Below, one piece after another: positions 53,593-64,000 of a stretch of 64,000 nt of DNA. Made by a program: the position numbers and the translations under genes. Below the pieces are notes generated by a model, which was not told the DNA's origin, did not search any database, and was given only the letters and a program-made list of their open reading frames with translations. Each line of letters starts with the position of its first letter. Position 1 is the stretch's first letter. Origin of the DNA: Helichrysum umbraculigerum (Eukaryota; Streptophyta; Magnoliopsida; Asterales; Asteraceae); NCBI GenBank assembly GCA_949592205.1, contig CATIUR010000001.1, positions 66,048,559-66,112,558 of the forward strand. The letters run 5' to 3'.

Positions 53593-55156
53593 AGTCTCCC
53601 CCACTTATTTCATTCGTGTCCTCACGAATGTCACCTGTATAGATTCGTATTAATACTTTCTCTTCTAGTGCGGAAGCGTTTATGATACTTTACATAATAC
53701 TAAATTCACAACATGAATGTACACCACTCATGTATCCACTAAATCTCTTTGATTCATTTCTCATTTTAGTTCCAGACAACTAAATATATGTATTACATTA
53801 ATCTTAATAGTTTACCCACTATTCATTTCGTACAACTGTATCCATCACAATGTGCAATAATACTAATTATTTCATCATAACTAATACACATAACATACGT
53901 CACTCAATTGAGTAACTTATAATATAGATACGTGTTTTCAATTCTTTCCACACTCACATTTCTATGAATGTGCATACTTCTATTTTTATCCATGCACATA
54001 TACTGTGCAGATACCCTACTGACCACTTACCCGGGTCATTTGTTATTATTAGTTATATATATACTTTGAAACACATAGTCACTTGATATAAGTGAAATAC
54101 ATATCTATTTAATTCTGTATAATGATCACATTAGTGGTTATAAAAACCACAATACACATTTCAAAAATGATAAATTTAATTCAAATCATATCTAGCCAAT
54201 AAGCTAGTACTCACATATTACCTTAATTTCAAAATCATTTAGCATCAACTCATACTGATATAGATACTAGACACAATACAGGTTAGCACCAGTTACACTA
54301 ACATGAGTACTAACAACAACATATTTCGTATTATCATACTAGCTACGTCAGCAAAGTATGATTATCAAGATCATCATATTTCGTAATTAACTCTAATACA
54401 GGATCAGTACTACCTGCAACTAGTAATGATCAATCATAAATTCATAACAATATTTCTATATTATGTTATTTCGTAATCAAATTCTATTTCTGCTAACCTA
54501 TTACATGTTACTTAACAAGATTCTCCCTTACTTAAGATTCATCATACTACTTTTAATAACATAATTCATAATAAGATAATAGTTTTAGGGCAAACGCATG
54601 TTTTATTTCGATTAACATTTATTTCTTTTATAATAGGTACCACATTATGACTATAGTTTAGTGGTTTACTATTTCTATATTTCATACTGAAATCACCTCA
54701 TATTGATACTATTTTCATTTATAAGGCATATGCTTATATATTTCTGTCTTTATCCGATATAAATCAATACTACTTCTATACTTATTCTCTACAAATTATA
54801 TCAAGCATATCTGATATTTGGCAGCCTCAACAATTCCATGTGAATAGCATAATATAACTACGTTGGCCAGACGTCTTTAGATTATGTTATACACACTTCC
54901 TTCTTAGGCTAATTTATATCATCCAGCCTTAATATAATTTCCACAAAACACTTAATTCAATGATTCACAACTAGCAAAACACTTGCTAGTACTTTAATCA
55001 CATATATTCAACTTATTTCAATTAATAGATTTCACATATATATTTCACCTCCCAACCTGCCATTGATGAATGAATTTCATTCATCAATCAATTAAACATA
55101 TTTATTTCTAATCACATAACAACTAATCACATAATGATGACATATATTAATCATGT
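53593..55156 (-). mobile_element. Internal 3' part of the same Gypsy element, cut by the gag-only element
   Basis: Starts with the polypurine tract and continues as AT-rich sequence (many ATTTCGTA and CATATTTC words) with no ORF. It ends abruptly at 55157, where the gag-only element begins, so the remainder presumably lies right of 64000. Confidence 0.6.
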
Positions 55157-55950
55157 TGTAACAACCCCAAAATTTGGGTAAATTTAAAATTTTCCTAATT
55201 ACGTGTTTATTACTTGTATTTAATATGAAATAGGATTAAATACATTACTTACTTATATATATATATATGGATGGAATATATGTATATATACGCGTATACG
55301 ATTCGTACATATCGTATAAAACAACAATTGTACAAACTTGCGTACGTTGATAAAACAATTATTAAATAATGTGAAATTATTTAATTACTTTGATTATTAC
55401 TTTATATTATGTTTATAATATAACGGAAAACGTACGTTTTAATTAAAACGTCACCGAACTCTCCGAAACCTCGACCAACCGACAAAACAAAACAAAGTTA
55501 TATTGTTCAACTTGAAAACTAAGTATTTTATTGAAATACTTCAACTAAATTTTTGGATATTATTTCGTATTTTAAAACGTATATTTAATCGCGTACAAAA
55601 GGATTTTAACGTTTAAACGACCGGGGAAACGAACACCGCACGGAGCGCAAACACGTGGAACAAGTCTGGGGCAACCCACACTTCGGTGGGCCACCCCACC
55701 AACCGACCAAGACATGGGGTCATCACCCCCCATGCTCTTTTCTCTTTTCCTTCACACAACCACAAACACAAACACACTCAACCTCCTTTTTCTCTCTAAA
55801 CTCTCTCATTCTCTCTCTCTAAATCGGTACACTCTCTCTCTAGAATACACACCCGAAACTTGCTTGAATCACAAAACGGAAAGGAGCAACGACGATCACC
55901 ACAACGAGAGCTACAACTTCACCTTTTCGGTTTTTCGTTTCGACAATTTT

Positions 55951-58166
55951 GTAAGTTTTCCGGTGACCCGAAACTTTTCCGATTACTTTTATTTTGCCAG
56001 ATTAATGTTCCCCTAGCTAAATGATGTCCAAATATGTAACTTAAACTCGTTTTTGAACATTTTTACGAAAATGTCGGTTTTGGTCATTTTAAATAAAACG
56101 ACACCTCGAACATTAAAAACGACATCCAACAATTTTTATGAACTCATTATAACATAATATAACTTGTGTAAAAGTTTCATCTTGAACGGAACTCGTTAGA
56201 CACGTTTTCGACACGAAACAAAATCTGACCAGAGGTAAGTGTCGCATGGCTCACGCCAGTTATGCGACACTTCGCTTTAGTGACGCATAGGTCACGAACC
56301 GTCCATATGCGACACTTCATTAGTGCCGCTAAAACACTATACCGTCACTTCACAAGTGACGCAGTCTTAACACTTTCGGCAGAAACAACAAGACACTACA
56401 TAAGTGTCGCTACCACGTAGCTTTCGGCAGAAACAATTACGGCACTTCCTTAGTGACGCTAGAACACGTATACCGACACTTCGTTAGTGTCGCTAATATC
56501 AGTATAAACGAATAACTTTCAGTAGAAACGAATAACACCTAGTTACTACCGATGACGTCACTGACCCTCATACCGTCACTTCACCAGTGACGCATACATG
56601 TATATACCGACACTTGTCGAGTGTCGCCCCATAAACTGATTTACTCACCTATACCGTCACTTCATTAGTGACGCACTGTTTATACACGACACTTTATACC
56701 GTCACTATCCTAGTGACACACTGATAAGAAACCATACTTGATAACGTCACTTACCTAGTGACGCACCATCTAAATACCGACACTACTTAAGTGTCGCATA
56801 CATCTCGAAACTGATAACATAACACGACACTACCTAAGTGTCGCATAATATCCAGAAGTGACGCATACAAGTGACGTTATAACAGGCTGATTGAAATTTA
56901 CATTTTTTTTTACAAGTATGGAATATACTTAAAACGTAAACGTACTTTACTCGGCGTTACTTATACATGAAAATACTATACTTTTGGAAGTATACAACGA
57001 TACTTGAATACGTACAAGTCTATACTAAACTGAACGTGAGATTTCACTCACACACGCGTACGAGTTTTCACTCGGAAATACTTAGGAGATTACACTCCAG
57101 CGAATTTACACTTGTACACTACACGGGACTACATCCGATACGAACTTACAAGTTCACTTACTAGTTACGTGCTGGATTACACGTTAACTGATACGAACAT
57201 ACATACGAATACTTACGAGGTTTCACTCGTACCCTTTGGGGACTAAGCCCATTGGAACGTACACAAACGATACATGTTGTAATACAAACAAACGATCTTA
57301 CGAGTATACTTTACAACTGTACCACTACTATGAATACATAATAATAATGGATGGAATTATTATTATACACCGATAACAAACGAACCGTACAACTTTTATA
57401 CAAACTACGATTTACAAACGATTACAAACTTACAAACAAACTAATGGACATTAACTAGTTTGGGAACAACTAGCATGGATACTTTACAAGTATTCCATTT
57501 ACTTACTAAACCTTATGCGTATTAGGACGCTAAGGGTTGCTAGTTCGGGAATACTACTTGCTTACTTATTGCATCGTCTGCCAGACTCAGGTGAGTCTCA
57601 CAGCCCCTACTTTACTGTTTTATACTCAGGGGTGAGATGCATTACTGTTTTACATGAACACACAAAACTTACTTGCTGCCATGATTTACTTACTGTACGA
57701 GATTAACGATACGCCAATTGCATGAGTTTACGACTAATCCAATGAAATCCTCCTGAATCATAGTTGTTAGTTATGTGATAAGCGCGAGTTTTAGTATATG
57801 GATCCATATGGGACTGACAATCCCCGCCCGGGGTAGCACGCACTACCACGAACCGTTCCTGTAGAAACGGGCGTTTCTTACTCGTTCCGTATGAATGTTT
57901 TGGATTACATTCATGAGGGGGTACCTATATTTACTGTACGTTAAGCTTCAACTATGGTGGCTCATGGCGATTGTATCAAACGGTTTGCATGACTTGCAAC
58001 CACCCACTTATTAAAACTTAAGTTAACGATGAATATAACCTGTGATCGTTAATTACTGGCTGGCTATGATTTACAAATACTACTCGTGTGTTCAAACTGT
58101 TTACTTACTTACAAACCTGTGAGATTCACCAACCTTTTGGTTGACCGTTTTAGTAATGCTTCTCAG
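55951..58166 (+). other. Putative LTR-encoded intron of the gag-only element
   Basis: A consensus GTAAGT donor after the leader and a CTTCTCAG|GTAC acceptor 290 bp before the LTR end. An additional consensus donor CAG|GTGAGT at 57591 suggests an optional internal exon. If spliced, the whole hairpin array is removed from the mRNA. Confidence 0.45.
56237..56885. repeat. Array of about 13 short hairpins (GTCACT/AGTGAC and GACACT/AGTGTC)
   Basis: One long hairpin has 11-bp arms (56237-56247 / 56262-56272, AAGTGTCGCAT). It is followed by many units of the form (C)G(T/A)CACT-N4-6-AGTG(A/T)C(G), e.g. GTCACTTCACAAGTGAC (56344-56360), CGACACTTGTCGAGTGTCG, GTCACTTCATTAGTGAC and CGACACTACTTAAGTGTCG. 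Two arm types alternate irregularly, the loops vary, and most units end in GC(A/T). The array is repeated in the 3' LTR. Confidence 0.9.
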
Positions 58167-58460
58167 GTACACAGCATCAGTAGGGATGCCCAGCAGGATA
58201 AGCTTACTTAGCTCGAGTCGCATGCATTACAAGCTTGGAGATTTTTATACATTACTTTTGTACTAGTTGTTATGTATTAGAACCTCTAGGAATTTACTTG
58301 AACTCGAGCTTGTATTTTGAAACTACTTATGTATTAATGTAATAACTTTTCGAACGTCTCATTTAGAGTCGTTCACTGTATCCTTTGTGCTTGTGATTAT
58401 TGATTAGTAACACCCAAAACATCGCTTCCGCAAACTGTTAAATTTGGGGGTGTTACAGAT

Positions 58461-58473
58461 TGGTATCAGAGCC
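58461..58473 (+). other. Primer-binding site, initiator tRNA-Met
   Basis: TGGTATCAGAGCC lies three bases after the LTR end, identical to the Tekay-type element's PBS. Confidence 0.93.
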
Positions 58474-58731
58474 TAAGGTTATAGTGAACTAGGTTGCATT
58501 TAGTGGGCCTAGACTATGACCGTTAGGCAGTATTCCTTATTAAGTATAACTGGTTCAGGAATTACAGCATACGAGTTTAATTTAACATAGCCTGATCAAC
58601 TATGTACAATTAAATAAAGATGATGTGAGTTCTGAAATGGGTTATGTTGAACCGGAATGCATTAGCTGACTCTGACCTCGAGAGAACCGGGACTTTTACT
58701 TGATTGTGCTAGACACGAACTAGGCGGTTAT

Positions 58732-58779
<48 letters not shown>

Positions 58780-59356
58780 GGCCTCTTTCCCCGATACGAT
58801 ACTCTCTCGACTACTACGAAATTCACTTTCAAATTTTATCAAACAAACGACAACCCGACTCTCGTCGTTCCATCCTTATTCGACTTTTTATAAATTCACG
58901 ACTACCGGCTTACGTCCGAAGACTTCCACACCGTTATAACTGACAACCATAGCTACTCGAACATTCTTCGATATGAAGATCGAGACCTTGTTTTCATTTA
59001 CTATTCCTACTTAATTCGACATTTATAACATTCTACTACGTGCCCCACCATACCGTTAGATGTATCATAATAAAATCATTTTCAACCCAAGTCTCCGTCA
59101 GACTCCAAATTATACAACCGATTTTTGCTATCAAAATTTTATAACAAATGTATTTTATCAAACATGTTACAAAAATTCTCGCAAAAATGTTTTTATAGAA
59201 TTTTCAAAAATTTCGAAACTGTATAAACTTATTTATAACCCACAAACTTCGAAACAAATTTCAACCTTTGACGAAATTTCTTTGAACTTACTAAATCATC
59301 ACCGTCATAATTCTTATTCAAATCCTCACATGTTCTTTATTATTGTTTCAAGGAAC
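58474..59356 (+). other. Leader of the gag-only element with (AT)n
   Basis: An (AT)n run lies at about 58733-58775. The frame upstream of gag is open from 59060 but AT-rich and unlike gag, so translation probably begins at 59357. The Tekay-type element has its coiled-coil ORF in the equivalent place; none is seen here. Confidence 0.7.
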
Positions 59357-60448
59357 ATGCCCCCTCGACGTCAAATCACTCTTACTGAAGCCGAAGTAGC
59401 GGGAATAATTGCCCGTAGTGTGGCTCAAGCTCTAGCTACCCGAACTTCAGCCCCTGGTAGCGAAGATACCGCTAACACTGGACCACAACCCAAAACCTGC
59501 ACCTACAAGGATTTCCATAACTGCAAACCCTTGAGCTTTGCAGGTACTGAAGGAGCGATTGGTCTGATTCGTTGGACCGAGAAAATCGAATCAGTGTTCC
59601 TCATCTGCAACTGCAAGGAAGAGGATAAAGTCAAGTTCGCCGCCAGTACTTTTTCTGACACCGCCCTTACCTGGTGGAATACTTATGCGCAAACGGTGAG
59701 CATTGCCGATGCTTACAAACTACAGTGGGATGAACTAAAGAATATGCTGAGGGGCGAGTACTGCCCAAGAGATGAGCTGAAACAGCTAGAAATGGAATTC
59801 TGGAATCACAAGATGCAGGGTGATGACATCACCGGTTACACCAACCGATTTCACCAGCTGGCACTTCTGTGCCCATCCATGGTTGATCCTGAGTACAAAA
59901 GGATCGAAAAGTACGTGGATGGACTTCCCGAGCGACTACAAGATTTAGTGACTTCATCTAAACCGGGAACCATTCAGAGCGCCATTCGTATGGCTCATGA
60001 GTTAACGGCAAATTCTGTCCGCCGTGGCTCGACTTCAACCCCGTCTGCGAATAACAAACGTAAATGGGAAGTGATTCCCCACTCCACCAACCCGACTTCT
60101 GACAAAAAGCTTGCAACTGTCAACGCCAATGACTCAAAGGCTTACAAGGGGAGCAAGCCTTACTGCTCCAAATGTAGTCGTCATCATAACGGCTCCTGTC
60201 CCTGTTCTAAGTGCAAGAAATTCGGGCACCTGGCCCAAGACTGTCGAACCAACCCCACTGGTACTGATACTCCTGCACCCAAAACCTGTTATGAGTGCAA
60301 TGGTACCGGGCACTTCAGGAAGGATTGCCCAAAGCTGAAAACCCGAACCAACTACACGAAGAGTAGAGCTTATGTTATTAACGCTAGGGAGGATGACCCG
60401 AATCCGAGACTTTGTGATTTGCTTAACCCGGGTACGCTCATTCTTTGA
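59357..60448 (+). CDS. gag: Gag protein of the gag-only element (363 aa)
   Basis: The start chosen is MPPRRQITLTEAEVAG at 59357, which aligns with MPPKTRPYTDAQ of the complete element; the open frame extends 99 codons further up without similarity. Gag core: ALTWWNTYAQTV, EFWNHKMQGDDITGY, DLVTSSKPGTIQSAIRMAHE. Zinc region: CSKCSRHHNGSC, then CCHC knuckles CSKCKKFGHLAQDC and CYECNGTGHFRKDC. It ends about 30 residues after the second knuckle (NPGTLIL), exactly where protease would start in the autonomous element. It should form particles or package its own RNA. All zinc ligands are present, so it looks functional. Confidence 0.92.
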   Translation: MPPRRQITLTEAEVAGIIARSVAQALATRTSAPGSEDTANTGPQPKTCTYKDFHNCKPLSFAGTEGAIGLIRWTEKIESVFLICNCKEEDKVKFAASTFSDTALTWWNTYAQTVSIADAYKLQWDELKNMLRGEYCPRDELKQLEMEFWNHKMQGDDITGYTNRFHQLALLCPSMVDPEYKRIEKYVDGLPERLQDLVTSSKPGTIQSAIRMAHELTANSVRRGSTSTPSANNKRKWEVIPHSTNPTSDKKLATVNANDSKAYKGSKPYCSKCSRHHNGSCPCSKCKKFGHLAQDCRTNPTGTDTPAPKTCYECNGTGHFRKDCPKLKTRTNYTKSRAYVINAREDDPNPRLCDLLNPGTLIL

Positions 60449-60743
60449 TTACCCGAAACTGTTTTCTCATACATCTCTTGCTTAATAAATTCTATATGTT
60501 ACTTTACGTTCTATGTGCTTTCTGAGATCCTAAGTACCCAATAGGATTAGGAAACGACCGACTGTACGAATTCCGAACATATAACCTGTATTACACTTGG
60601 ACTACCAATAACAAACTTTTCCCAAATATCTCACACTGGTTGAGACCGGGAACTCGTATATTATTCGTTACTTTAAACAAGTCATCCAATAGAACTTCAC
60701 TTACTAGTAAAAATTCTTAAAAAGAATACTTATTTCGTAGGAC

Positions 60744-61358
60744 ATGACAACTCACTCCGTCAACAACCCTACCTTGGATGATGAATTGCTCAGTGAGGAA
60801 CCAACGATGTTTCCTTACCTTCTCGAACTCGAGTGTGATACAGAACACTCTGCTGAATCAGAAATGGCACCTGCTGTTCCTGCTGCTCCAACTGCTACAA
60901 AAGCACCAGTTGATGTAACCTTGGCTACTGAATCAGTCAGCCACCTCAACCAAACTATTGAATCGCTGCGAAAACAACTGACTGAAGCACGGGAAGACAT
61001 TGATGACCTACGACGAATTGCTTTCCAAAATGACATACGTATGCGCGAGTACGAGCTACGTTTGACAGTTTTAGAAAACCCTACTCCACCATCAACTTTA
61101 CAAAGTACTCCTACTGAAGAGGATACCGACACTGACTGTGCACCACCTCCAGCAAAAAGGGTGAAAGTTTACTTGGGAAATAAACCTTACTGTGCTCGAT
61201 GCACTCGACATCACGACAAACCGTGTACCATACCCACCGGTCAATGCAAATCCTACCCTAAAAGTACGAACCCTCCTAAGGAGAAACCCTGCTTCAACTG
61301 TGGGAGTGCTGGCCATCTCAAGGCCCAATGCCCACTACCTCCAGGCAACAAAAATTAG
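60744..61358 (+). CDS. Second ORF: coiled coil plus gag-like zinc knuckle (204 aa)
   Basis: Occupies the place of pol. Residues 1-70 are acidic and Ala/Pro-rich. About 72-115 is a coiled-coil-like helix (LNQTIESLRKQLTEARED, MREYELRLTVLEN). The C-terminus repeats the gag zinc organisation: KPYCARCTRHHDKPC, comparable to KPYCSKCSRHHNGSC of gag, then one CCHC knuckle CFNCGSAGHLKAQC. It is therefore probably a gag C-terminal duplicate joined to a different N-terminus. An acceptor-like TATTTCGTAG ends 3 nt before the ATG, so expression from a spliced RNA is possible. Intact frame; no enzyme motif. Confidence 0.75.
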   Translation: MTTHSVNNPTLDDELLSEEPTMFPYLLELECDTEHSAESEMAPAVPAAPTATKAPVDVTLATESVSHLNQTIESLRKQLTEAREDIDDLRRIAFQNDIRMREYELRLTVLENPTPPSTLQSTPTEEDTDTDCAPPPAKRVKVYLGNKPYCARCTRHHDKPCTIPTGQCKSYPKSTNPPKEKPCFNCGSAGHLKAQCPLPPGNKN

Positions 61359-61481
61359 GGTACGTTACCACCTGACAATTACTTTATTTCAAACACTGTA
61401 GGATCTACCCTACTACTGTAGGCTACTAGTACGAATTGTAGCTACCTGATAAATAACTAGCTACTGATTACTACTTCGAAC

Positions 61482-61517
61482 AAATTTCGGGACGAAATTT
61501 TCATAACAAGGGGAGAA
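61482..61517 (+). other. Hairpin plus polypurine tract
   Basis: AAATTTCG-GGA-CGAAATTT (61482-61500) is a perfect 8-bp-arm hairpin. AACAAGGGGAGAA (61505-61517) directly precedes the LTR. The same pair flanks the Tekay-type LTR at 28899-28933. Confidence 0.88.
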
Positions 61518-64000
61518 TGTAACAACCCCAAAATTTGGGTAAATTTAAAATTTTCCTAATTACGTGTTTATTACTTGTATTTAATATGAAATAGGATTAA
61601 ATACATTACTTACTTATATATATATATATATATGGATGGAATATATGTATATATACGCGTATACGATTCGTACATATCGTATAAAACAACAATTGTACAA
61701 ACTTGCGTACGTTGATAAAACAATTATTAAATAATGTGAAATTATTTAATTACTTTGATTATTACTTTATATTATGTTTATAATATAACGGAAAACGTAC
61801 GTGTTAATTAAAACGTCACCGAACTCTCCGAAACCTCGACCAACCGACAAAACAAAACAAAGTTATATTGTTCAACTTGAAAACTAAGTATTTTATTGAA
61901 ATACTTCAACTAAATTTTTGGATATTATTTCGTATTTTAAAACGTATATTTAATCGCGTACAAAAGGATTTTAACGTTTAAACGACCGGGAAAACGAACA
62001 CCGCACGGAGCGCAAACACGGGGAACAAGTCTGGGGCAACCCACACTTCGGTGGGCCACCCCACCAACCGGCCAAGACATGGGGTCATCACCCCCCATGC
62101 TCTTTTCTCTTTTCCTTCACACAACCACAAACACAAACACACTCAACCTCCTTTTTCTCTCTAAACTCTCTCATTCTCTCTCTCTAAATCGGTACACTCT
62201 CTCTCTAGAATACACACCCGAAACTTTCTTGAATCACAAAACGGAAAGGAGCAACGACGATCACCACAACGAGAGCTACAACTTCACCTTTTCGGTTTTT
62301 CGTTTCGACAATTTTGTAAGTTTTCCGGTGACCCGAAACTTTTCCGATTACTTTTATTTTGCCAGATTAATGTTCCCCTAGCTAAATGATGTCCAAATAT
62401 GTAACTTAAACTCGTTTTTGAACATTTTTACGAAAATGTCGGTTTTGGTCATTTTAAATAAAACGACACCTCGAACATTAAAAACGACATCCAACAATTT
62501 TTATGAACTCATTATAACATAATATAACTTGTGTAAAAGTTTCATCTTGAACGGAACTCGTTAGACACGTTTTCGACACGAAACAAAATCTGACCAGAGG
62601 TAAGTGTCGCATGGCTCACGCCAGTTATGCGACACTTCGCTTTAGTGACGCATAGGTCACGAACCGTCCATATGCGACACTTCATTAGTGCCGCTAAAAC
62701 ACTATACCGTCACTTCACAAGTGACGCAGTCTTAACACTTTCGGCAGAAACAACAAGACACTACATAAGTGTCGCTACCACGTAGCTTTCGGCAGAAACA
62801 ATTACGACACTTCCTTAGTGACGCTAGAACACGTATACCGACACTTCGTTAGTGTCGCTAATATCAGTATAAACGAATAACTTTCAGTAGAAACGAATAA
62901 CACCTAGTTACTACCGATGACGTCACTGACCCTCATACCGTCACTTCACCAGTGACGCATACATGTATATACCGACACTTGTCGAGTGTCGCCCCATAAA
63001 CTGATTTACTCACCTATACCGTCACTTCATTAGTGACGCACTGTTTATACACGACACTTTATACCGTCACTATCCTAGTGACACACTGATAAGAAACCAT
63101 ACTTGATAACGTCACTTACCTAGTGACGCACCATCTAAATACCGACACTACTTAAGTGTCGCATACATCTCGAAACTGATAACATAACACGACACTACCT
63201 AAGTGTCGCATAATATCCAGAAGTGACGCATACAAGTGACGTTATAACAGGCTGATTGAAATTTACATTTTTTTTTACAAGTATGGAATATACTTAAAAC
63301 GTAAACGTACTTTACTCGGCGTTACTTATACATGAAAATACTATACTTTTGGAAGTATACAACGATACTTGAATACGTACAAGTCTATACTAAACTGAAC
63401 GTGAGATTTCACTCACACACGCGTACGAGTTTTCACTCGGAAATACTTAGGAGATTACACTCCAGCGAATTTACACTTGTACACTACACGGGACTACATC
63501 CGATACGAACTTACAAGTTCACTTACTAGTTACGTGCTGGATTACACGTTAACTGATACGAACATACATACGAATACTTACGAGGTTTCACTCGTACCCT
63601 TTGGGGACTAAGCCCATTGGAACGTACACAAACGATACATGTTGTAATACAAACAAACGATCTTACGAGTATACTTTACAACTGTACCACTACTATGAAT
63701 ACATAATAATAATGGATGGAATTATTATTATACACCGATAACAAACGAACCGTACAACTTTTATACAAACTACGATTTACAAACGATTACAAACTTACAA
63801 ACAAACTAATGGACATTAACTAGTTTGGGAACAACTAGCATGGATACTTTACAAGTATTCCATTTACTTACTAAACCTTATGCGTATTAGGACGCTAAGG
63901 GTTGCTAGTTCGGGAATACTACTTGCTTACTTATTGCATCGTCTGCCAGACTCAGGTGAGTCTCACAGCCCCTACTTTACTGTTTTATACTCAGGGGTGA
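61518..64000 (+). repeat. 3' LTR of the gag-only element (truncated by window end)
   Basis: Matches 55157 onward. The hairpin array copy spans about 62602-63245, a donor-like GTAAGT begins at 62316, and CAG|GTGAGT lies at 63956. One substitution (GGCACT to GACACT) alters an array arm relative to the 5' copy. Confidence 0.95.

Larger units (their letters stand above)
55157..58457 (+). repeat. 5' LTR of the gag-only element
   Basis: TGTAACAACCCCAAAATTTG to GGGGGTGTTACA. Contains a CT-rich leader (55735-55850), donor ATTTT|GTAAGT at 55951, the hairpin array (56237-56885), CAGACTCAG|GTGAGTCTCA (GT at 57591), and acceptor TGCTTCTCAG at 58166. The 100-aa ORF at 55714 spans the donor and is not called. 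Confidence 0.95.
55157..64000 (+). mobile_element. Non-autonomous Tekay-related element with gag but no pol (TR-GAG type)
   Basis: 5' LTR 55157-58457 (3,301 bp), PBS, gag, a second ORF, polypurine tract, and a 3' LTR from 61518 running off the window. The internal region is only 3,060 bp. Gag is clearly homologous to the gag of the 26580-36765 element but stops just before protease, and no RT, RNase H or integrase motif exists. I counted about six mismatches plus a (TA)n length change over the 2,483 shared LTR bases. This looks very young and presumably trans-mobilised. Confidence 0.93.

Noticed and set aside
55714..56016. 100-aa ORF in the leader of the gag-only LTR (repeated at 62079-62381)
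   Set aside because: It runs through the consensus splice donor at 55951, has low-complexity composition, and is present twice only because the LTR is.
56237..56885. CRISPR-like array
   Set aside because: Units are palindromes of two arm types with irregular spacing and no constant-length spacers, in a plant LTR.
58461..58473. tRNA gene fragment
   Set aside because: Only the primer-binding-site complement (TGGTATCAGAGCC) is present; there is no tRNA cloverleaf.
59060..59356. Upstream start for gag of the gag-only element
   Set aside because: The 99 extra codons are AT-rich leader without similarity to the related gag, which starts MPPK/MPPR.

Overview
This is transposon-dense nuclear DNA from a flowering plant. 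It holds plant-type Ty3/Gypsy, Ty1/Copia, LINE and hAT-MITE sequences, TGGTATCAGAGCC (initiator-Met tRNA) and TGGCGCCG...CCGGGG (Athila-type) primer-binding sites, and GT-AG exons of a plant-like glucose-6-phosphate 1-epimerase gene. A eudicot, perhaps Asteraceae, is my guess; the sequence does not prove it. Most of the 64 kb is nested retrotransposons, and element ends are set mainly by TG...CA termini and target-site duplications (TSDs).

Layout. (1) 1-7517: a decayed minus-strand Gypsy element (LTR 7267-7517, gag, protease, RT, RNase H, integrase running off the left edge), cut inside RT by a 3.65-kb solo LTR (1704-5351, TSD GCTGT). (2) 7518-9950: minus-strand exons of a glucose-6-phosphate 1-epimerase relic with an in-frame TGA and no visible first exon. 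(3) 10345-40253: a decayed minus-strand Copia element containing two later insertions: an Athila-derived element without pol (13483-25664, plus, TSD ATCTT) and an intact-looking Tekay-type chromovirus (26580-36765, minus, TSD ATATT) with a 1,451-codon gag-pol. (4) 40378-44324: a small terminal exon of an unidentified minus-strand host gene, broken by a 3.3-kb non-autonomous Copia derivative (40445-43745, TSD ACTTG) and a hAT MITE (43759-44276, TSD GTCCTCAT) at directly adjoining sites. (5) 44325-51399: low-copy-looking DNA with a few weak exon candidates and a 5'-truncated LINE (to 50383). (6) 51400-55156: a minus-strand LTR and internal tail of another element, interrupted by (7) 55157 to beyond 64000: a young element with two LTRs, gag and a second zinc-knuckle/coiled-coil ORF but no protease, RT or integrase.

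How the parts relate. Only the Tekay-type element at 26580-36765 encodes a complete replication machinery. The gag-only element (55157 onward) has clearly related gag, PBS, polypurine-tract region and LTR architecture, and is a plausible parasite of such a machinery. The small Copia derivative is a deletion product of the same family as the large Copia.

Main observations. Three Tekay-type LTR families carry clusters of short, sequence-different palindromes at the same relative place, inside what looks like an LTR-encoded intron. The Athila-derived LTR instead has five CCGTATACGG palindromes at about 21-bp spacing upstream of its TATA box. Two pol-less elements carry a downstream ORF whose start codon lies at a splice-acceptor-like AG.
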